A DNA stretch of 9,132 nt from Anaerolineae bacterium (lineage in GTDB: Bacteria > Chloroflexota > Anaerolineae > 4572-78 > NAK82), in contig JAUVRU010000047.1 of assembly GCA_030597485.1 (NCBI GenBank), positions 1 through 9,132 of the forward strand. Reading direction: 5' to 3'. The position numbers and the translations under genes were made by a program. How positions within the stretch are numbered: the stretch's first letter is position 1; every line of letters begins with the position of its first letter. Shown piece after piece: positions 5,609 through 9,132 of the stretch. The notes under the pieces were generated by a model. That model was not told the origin of the DNA. It saw only the letters and a program-made list of their open reading frames with translations, and ran no database searches.

Positions 5609-6636
5609 CCCGAGGCAAAGCGGTCATTGTAGGAGCGGGGGCCCTGGGGTTGGGATTCCTGGTCGAACGGCTGGCCCCCGATTACGACCTATGGCTGGCC
5701 GACGTCAGCACCAACGCCAACATCGACACCCTGCGCCAGATCGAGGCCGATCAGGGGTTCACGGTCAACCGGTGCAGTTTGCAGAATGTGCAGGCCCATA
5801 GGGTGACCGCCCATTTGCGGCTGATCCTGGCCGACACGCCCGAAGGACGGCCTCAGCTGGACCAGGCGTTGGCCGAGGCCGACTTGGTGCTGACCGCCAC
5901 CGGTCGAAGCGTCCTGGACGGGGTGGTAGCCAGCATCGCCCCGGCGCTGAATGGGCGCCAGCGAAAGGTCTGGCTGCTCTTCTGCGAGAACGGGCTGCAC
6001 ATCGCGGCCAGCTATGCCGCCAGATTCGGTCCCCAGACCGTTTTGGTCGACACGGTGATGTCCCGCATGTGCCGCTTCGACCAGCCCCAGGAGAACCGAT
6101 TCCAGCGGATCGGTCCGGGGCAGCGCCTGGCTCTCGTGATCGAGGATTATGCCTTCCTGCCACTGGATGCGGACCTTTGTGGCGGTGGACCATTCTCGCC
6201 AGCCTTCTCGCTGGTGCCGCCGGCCGAGTTTCGCCTGTGGGAGGACATCAAGCTGTACCTGCACAACGGGATGCACGCCTTCATCGCCTACCGCGCCTTC
6301 CTGGAAGGGCTGGAGCGGTTCAGCCACACCCCCGCCTGGATTCGGGACCAGGCCCGAAGGGTAATGGAGGACGAGGTTGTCCCGGCCATCGTCCGCACCC
6401 ATGCCAGCGCCGACCCGGAAGAGGTGGAGCAGTATGGGCTGGATCTGCTGGAGCGTTTCTTCAGCCCGGCCTTCGACGACAGCGTCGAGCGGGGCGTTCG
6501 CGGCCTGGCCGAGAAGCTGGCGCCCGACGAACGACTGGTGGGCGGCTGCGCGTACATCCGGCGAGCCGGCATCGAACCGCAAGGGTATGCCGGCACCATC
6601 GAGGCCGGCAGGCAAATCCTGGCCAGGGGTGAATGA
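5605..6636 (+). CDS. Mannitol/polyol dehydrogenase-family protein (MtlD-like)
   Basis: The 343-residue protein resembles the polyol-specific long-chain dehydrogenase family, such as mannitol-1-phosphate 5-dehydrogenase, which oxidises a sugar alcohol or its phosphate with NAD. The N-terminal nucleotide-binding motif is VIVGAGALGLGF (7-18), with LADV (30-33) ending the second strand. FCENG (125-129) matches the family's CEN motif. The active-site signature K-x4-N-x2-H is intact as K215, N220 and H223 in IKLYLHNGMHAFIAY. It is about 40 residues shorter than E. coli MtlD and diverged, so the natural substrate is uncertain. The start is GTG at 5605, overlapping the previous stop as GTGA; there is no strong Shine-Dalgarno, consistent with translational coupling. 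The last helix region (IRRAGIEPQGYAGTI) is intact and the stop is TGA. Pairing of two polyol-type dehydrogenases suggests successive or alternative oxidation of one substrate. Confidence 0.83.
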   Translation: MTRGKAVIVGAGALGLGFLVERLAPDYDLWLADVSTNANIDTLRQIEADQGFTVNRCSLQNVQAHRVTAHLRLILADTPEGRPQLDQALAEADLVLTATGRSVLDGVVASIAPALNGRQRKVWLLFCENGLHIAASYAARFGPQTVLVDTVMSRMCRFDQPQENRFQRIGPGQRLALVIEDYAFLPLDADLCGGGPFSPAFSLVPPAEFRLWEDIKLYLHNGMHAFIAYRAFLEGLERFSHTPAWIRDQARRVMEDEVVPAIVRTHASADPEEVEQYGLDLLERFFSPAFDDSVERGVRGLAEKLAPDERLVGGCAYIRRAGIEPQGYAGTIEAGRQILARGE

Positions 6637-6797
6637 TGAATGTGACCTACCGCAGCCCAGCGGGCCGGGGAGCACGTGGAGTTCGCGGGGATTTCATGAG
6701 GTTCCTGAGATTCCCTCCGCGCTCTCAACGACTTCGGCGGGAGTCTATCGAACAGCGTCCGGCGAGCGCTGGGACCAGCCTATCCACACTGATCTAC

Positions 6798-6803
6798 AGG
6801 AGG
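6798..6803 (+). promoter_or_regulatory. Consensus Shine-Dalgarno site of cutC
   Basis: A full AGGAGG lies 6 nt before ATG 6810. It decides the start: the frame is open upstream to an ATG at 6633, but that would add 59 residues with no family counterpart. The 173-bp gap from the preceding gene shows no clear promoter or terminator. Confidence 0.85.
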
Positions 6804-6809
6804 AGACCA

Positions 6810-7553
6810 ATGAGCAAACCACTGGTGCTTGAAATATGCATCGACTCCGTCGAGTCGGCCATCGCCTCTCAGAAGGGCGGGGCCGACCGGGTGGAGCTTT
6901 GCGACAACTTGCTGGAAGGTGGAACCACCCCCAGCGCGGGAACAATCGCCCTGGCCCGCAAGAACATAGACATCGACATGAACGTCATCATCAGGCCCCG
7001 GGGCGGGGACTTCCTCTACTCTGATGTCGAGTTCCAGGTGATGGAGTACGACATCGAACAGGCAAAACAGCTGGGGGCTAACGGGGTGGTCATCGGCATC
7101 CTCAACCAAGACGGCTCGGTTGATGTGGAGCGCACCCGGACGCTGGTCGAATTGGCCCGTCCCCTCAGCGTCACCTTTCACCGGGCCTTCGACGTGTCCC
7201 GTGATCCCTTTGAGGCCCTGGAAGCCCTGGTCAACCTGGGAATAGACCGGGTCCTAACCACCGGGCAGGAGAGCTCGGCGCTGGAGGGATTAGACCTGAT
7301 CACCGATTTGGTCCAGACAGCAGCTGATCGGATTATCATCATGCCCGGCGGCGGCACTGCGCGGAGTATCCAGAAGGTCGTAGCCCAGACCGGGGTCAAG
7401 GAGTTTCACCTGTTGGGCACCGTGAGCGTTGACAGCCCGATGCGCCATCGCAATCCACGGGTCTTCATGGGCGGCGAGTTGCGACCACCCGAATTCACCC
7501 GCCTGGTGACCGATGCCAACCGGGTCAGGGCCTTCCGGCAGGCAGTGTCCTGA
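6810..7553 (+). CDS. cutC: CutC-family protein
   Basis: The 247-residue product matches CutC closely in length (E. coli 248) and motifs: LEICIDS (7-13), GADRVELCDNLLEGGTTPS (24-42), IIRPRGGDFLYSD, VTFHRAFD and SPMRHRN. The family is a TIM barrel annotated as copper homeostasis. In E. coli the copper phenotype has been attributed to a small RNA (MicL) encoded within the gene region rather than to the protein, so the copper label should be treated with caution. It is unrelated to the choline TMA-lyase also called CutC. Here it lies inside a dehydrogenase cluster, 173 bp after the polyol dehydrogenase and 14 bp before the RidA-like gene, with no copper transporter, chaperone or regulator nearby. 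A role in carbohydrate metabolism is therefore a reasonable alternative, by context only. Confidence 0.93.
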   Translation: MSKPLVLEICIDSVESAIASQKGGADRVELCDNLLEGGTTPSAGTIALARKNIDIDMNVIIRPRGGDFLYSDVEFQVMEYDIEQAKQLGANGVVIGILNQDGSVDVERTRTLVELARPLSVTFHRAFDVSRDPFEALEALVNLGIDRVLTTGQESSALEGLDLITDLVQTAADRIIIMPGGGTARSIQKVVAQTGVKEFHLLGTVSVDSPMRHRNPRVFMGGELRPPEFTRLVTDANRVRAFRQAVS

Positions 7554-7567
7554 GAGATGAGGCATCC

Positions 7568-8356
7568 ATGCAACTGATAGATAACCCCAAAGGCCATTTC
7601 CAATTCTTGAGCGGCATTGCCCCCTACTCTTCCGGTGCGATCGCCGTGCCGGGGTACGAGATCGTGCACGTCACCTTGCAGACGCCACTGCCCTACCGGC
7701 AAGGCTTCGCCCTGATTGACCAACACCTGAGGGCGCAGGATCGTTCTCGCCATGCTCTCTGCGGCATCGAACTGCGCTCGCCCAAGCCGTTCACTTTCGA
7801 GGGCTTTGCCGGGTTCAACCAGGGTTACCAACACGTCCTGGCCGACTGGGACCTCCCAGTCGATGGGATCAATCCGGTTGCCCGCACCAACGTGGCCCCG
7901 GAGGTGGGCCCCCCGGCCGAGCCTTCGTTGTACGCCTTCTCCTACACGACAACTTGCGATACGCCCACTGACTTCCCAACCTTTGTCATCGCCGGTGCCG
8001 GTGAACTGCGGGGCGCAGCGTTGTCGCCCGACGCTATCGTGCGCGCCGGTGAGACGTCCGCCGAGGCGCTTCAGGCGAAGGCGGCCCACGTGATGCAGGT
8101 GATGCAGACACGCTTGACCGGCTTGGGGACAACCTGGTCTGACGTCACCGCCGTGGACATCTACACCGTTCACCCACTCCAGCCCTTCCTGGCAGCGACC
8201 ATCCTGGATGAGATGGGACCGGCGGCCGTGCACGGCATCCATTGGTTCTACAGCCGTCCGCCCATCGTCGGCGTCGAGTTTGAGATGGATATGCGCGCCG
8301 TTCGCCGCCAGATACGACTGACTAAAGGAGTCAGTTCATGTCCAGCAAATCAATGA
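7568..8356 (+). CDS. RidA/YjgF-superfamily-like protein
   Basis: The C-terminal part of this 262-residue protein reads like a RidA/YjgF domain: FVIAGAGEL (139-147), a helix near 164-186, then LGTTWSDVTAVDIYTVHPL (186-204), matching the family's helix followed by a 'D-V-x-K-V-x-V-F' strand, and VGVEFEMDMRAV (234-245) matching its last strand. RidA proteins hydrolyse reactive enamine or imine intermediates, mostly from PLP enzymes. The N-terminal half (about 1-120) is not recognised; it may be a second, diverged copy of the fold (SGIAPYSSGAIAVPG, 15-29). The catalytic Arg of canonical RidA cannot be placed with certainty (R230 is a candidate), so enzymatic activity is not established. ATG 7568 has GAGG 6 nt upstream. 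It follows cutC by 14 bp and overlaps the SDR gene by 19 bp, so it is part of the same operon. Confidence 0.65.
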   Translation: MQLIDNPKGHFQFLSGIAPYSSGAIAVPGYEIVHVTLQTPLPYRQGFALIDQHLRAQDRSRHALCGIELRSPKPFTFEGFAGFNQGYQHVLADWDLPVDGINPVARTNVAPEVGPPAEPSLYAFSYTTTCDTPTDFPTFVIAGAGELRGAALSPDAIVRAGETSAEALQAKAAHVMQVMQTRLTGLGTTWSDVTAVDIYTVHPLQPFLAATILDEMGPAAVHGIHWFYSRPPIVGVEFEMDMRAVRRQIRLTKGVSSCPANQ

Positions 8357-9132
8357 CCAGCCTGCTTGACCTGTCAGGCCAGGTGGCTTTGATCACCGGA
8401 GGCAGCCGGGGCATCGGTCGTGCCATTGCCCAGGTCTTGGCCCAGGCTGGCGCCAGATTGGCCCTGGTGGCCCGGACGGCTGAACTCCTGGACGAAGTCG
8501 CCGCCGACCTGCGACAGACACATCCGGCCCGACGCCAGACCAAAACCGGGGAAGAGATCGTGCTCGCCCTCCCGGCCGATGTCGCTGATGAAGCCCAGGT
8601 GGACCGGGTGATAGCCCAGGTCACCGATACCTGGGGCCGGCTGGACATTCTGGTCAACAACGCTGGTCTGCTCAGCTTTGGGCCTTTGGCCCAGATTGAC
8701 CCGGCCGATTGGGAGCGCATCATCGGCGTCAACCTGACGGGGGCCTATCTGTGCCGCCGGGCGGCCGCGCCGCTGATGCAGCAGCAGCAGCACGGCCGCA
8801 TCATCAACATCGCTTCCATCAGTGCCCACACCGGGGGAGTGTCCGCTGGTGTGCATTACGCTGCTTCCAAAGGGGGCATGGTCTCAATGACCAAGACCTT
8901 GGCCCGTGATCTGGCCCCATTTGGCATCACCGTTAACGCCATTGCCCCCGGCCAAATCGACGCCGACCCCAACCTGCTGACCCCCGAGGCTCGGCAGCAC
9001 GTGGAAAGCCTCATCCCCCTGGGCCGCCTGGGCGACCCGAGAGAAGTTGCCTACGCCGCTCGGTGCCAGGCTTCGGCCATGGCCACCAACATCACCGGCG
9101 CCACCCTGGATGTGAATGGGGGAATACTAAAA
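8338..9132 (+). CDS. SDR-family oxidoreductase (stop beyond the window)
   Basis: This is a classical short-chain dehydrogenase/reductase, 265 codons visible, using NAD(P) to interconvert an alcohol and a carbonyl. It shows TGGSRGIG (20-27), NNAG (107-110), the active-site Ser region IASIS (158-162) and YAASK (174-178), followed by the common DLAPFGITVNAIAPG and ITGATLDVNGG near the C-terminus. The frame has no stop before the window ends, but the family end motif indicates only a few residues are missing. ATG 8338 is chosen because AGGAG lies 7 nt upstream; the internal ATG at 8353 makes a neat ATGA overlap with the preceding stop but has no ribosome site. A run of four CAG codons gives QQQQ at 148-151. 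The segment at 61-73 before the acidic strand is longer than in many SDRs. Substrate is unknown; context suggests a sugar or polyol derivative. Confidence 0.92.
   Translation, partial: MSSKSMTSLLDLSGQVALITGGSRGIGRAIAQVLAQAGARLALVARTAELLDEVAADLRQTHPARRQTKTGEEIVLALPADVADEAQVDRVIAQVTDTWGRLDILVNNAGLLSFGPLAQIDPADWERIIGVNLTGAYLCRRAAAPLMQQQQHGRIINIASISAHTGGVSAGVHYAASKGGMVSMTKTLARDLAPFGITVNAIAPGQIDADPNLLTPEARQHVESLIPLGRLGDPREVAYAARCQASAMATNITGATLDVNGGILK

Noticed and set aside
5689..6675. A 328-codon open frame on the minus strand opposite the polyol dehydrogenase gene, and similar long frames at 4265-4984 and 7406-8242
   Set aside because: They lie antisense to genes with clear family motifs; their translations are low-complexity and rich in G, H, Q and R as expected from antisense of GC-rich coding DNA, and no family is recognisable.
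6633..6809. N-terminal extension of CutC from the ATG at 6633
   Set aside because: The full AGGAGG site 6 nt before ATG 6810 and the exact family length from that ATG make the upstream extension unlikely.
6810..7553. Choline trimethylamine-lyase, also named CutC
   Set aside because: That enzyme is a glycyl radical protein of over 800 residues; this 247-residue TIM-barrel-type protein is the unrelated CutC family.
8779..8790. Four CAG triplets as a microsatellite
   Set aside because: Four units within a conserved SDR helix, coding for QQQQ, is too short to treat as a repeat locus.

Overview
The window looks like a GC-rich bacterial chromosome with tight gene spacing, good Shine-Dalgarno sites and mostly TGA stops. 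The gene mix (NagA-like amidohydrolase, polyol dehydrogenases, CutC, SDR) together with a long perfect GC-rich palindrome would fit a Chloroflexota-type environmental bacterium. That assignment is an inference with low to moderate confidence, because nothing in the window is a phylogenetic marker.

Layout. (1) Positions 1-1102, minus strand: a NagA-like amidohydrolase whose frame is interrupted by one in-frame TAA at 428-430. Clear homology continues on the far side, and the gene leaves the window before its end. (2) Positions about 1183-2640: a repeat-rich, less GC-rich island. It holds an intact NYN-domain (LabA/DUF88-type) putative ribonuclease gene on the minus strand, with its own sigma70-like promoter and a leader with two predicted hairpins. 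Next to it lies a second, internally deleted copy of the same unit that keeps the promoter, the leader hairpins and the last ~47 codons but has lost about 490 bp. An ~82-bp direct repeat precedes both copies. (3) Positions 2797-3869, minus strand: a two-gene operon, Nudix hydrolase then LysE/RhtB-type exporter. (4) Positions 3870-4402: a gene-free stretch with a perfect 30-bp palindrome followed at once by a plausible promoter. (5) Positions 4403-9132, plus strand: a run of five closely spaced genes, namely zinc-type MDR dehydrogenase, mannitol/polyol dehydrogenase-family protein (GTGA overlap), CutC, a RidA/YjgF-like protein and an SDR oxidoreductase that runs off the end of the window.

How it may work together. 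Three different oxidoreductase folds (MDR, polyol-type long-chain, SDR) in one cluster with a RidA-like protein and CutC suggest catabolism of a sugar alcohol or amino-sugar-derived compound. The NagA-like gene 3.3 kb away may once have belonged to the same functional neighbourhood. The substrate cannot be read from the sequence. The features most worth a second look are the interrupted NagA-like gene, the NYN repeat pair with its conserved structured leader, and the five-gene cluster.
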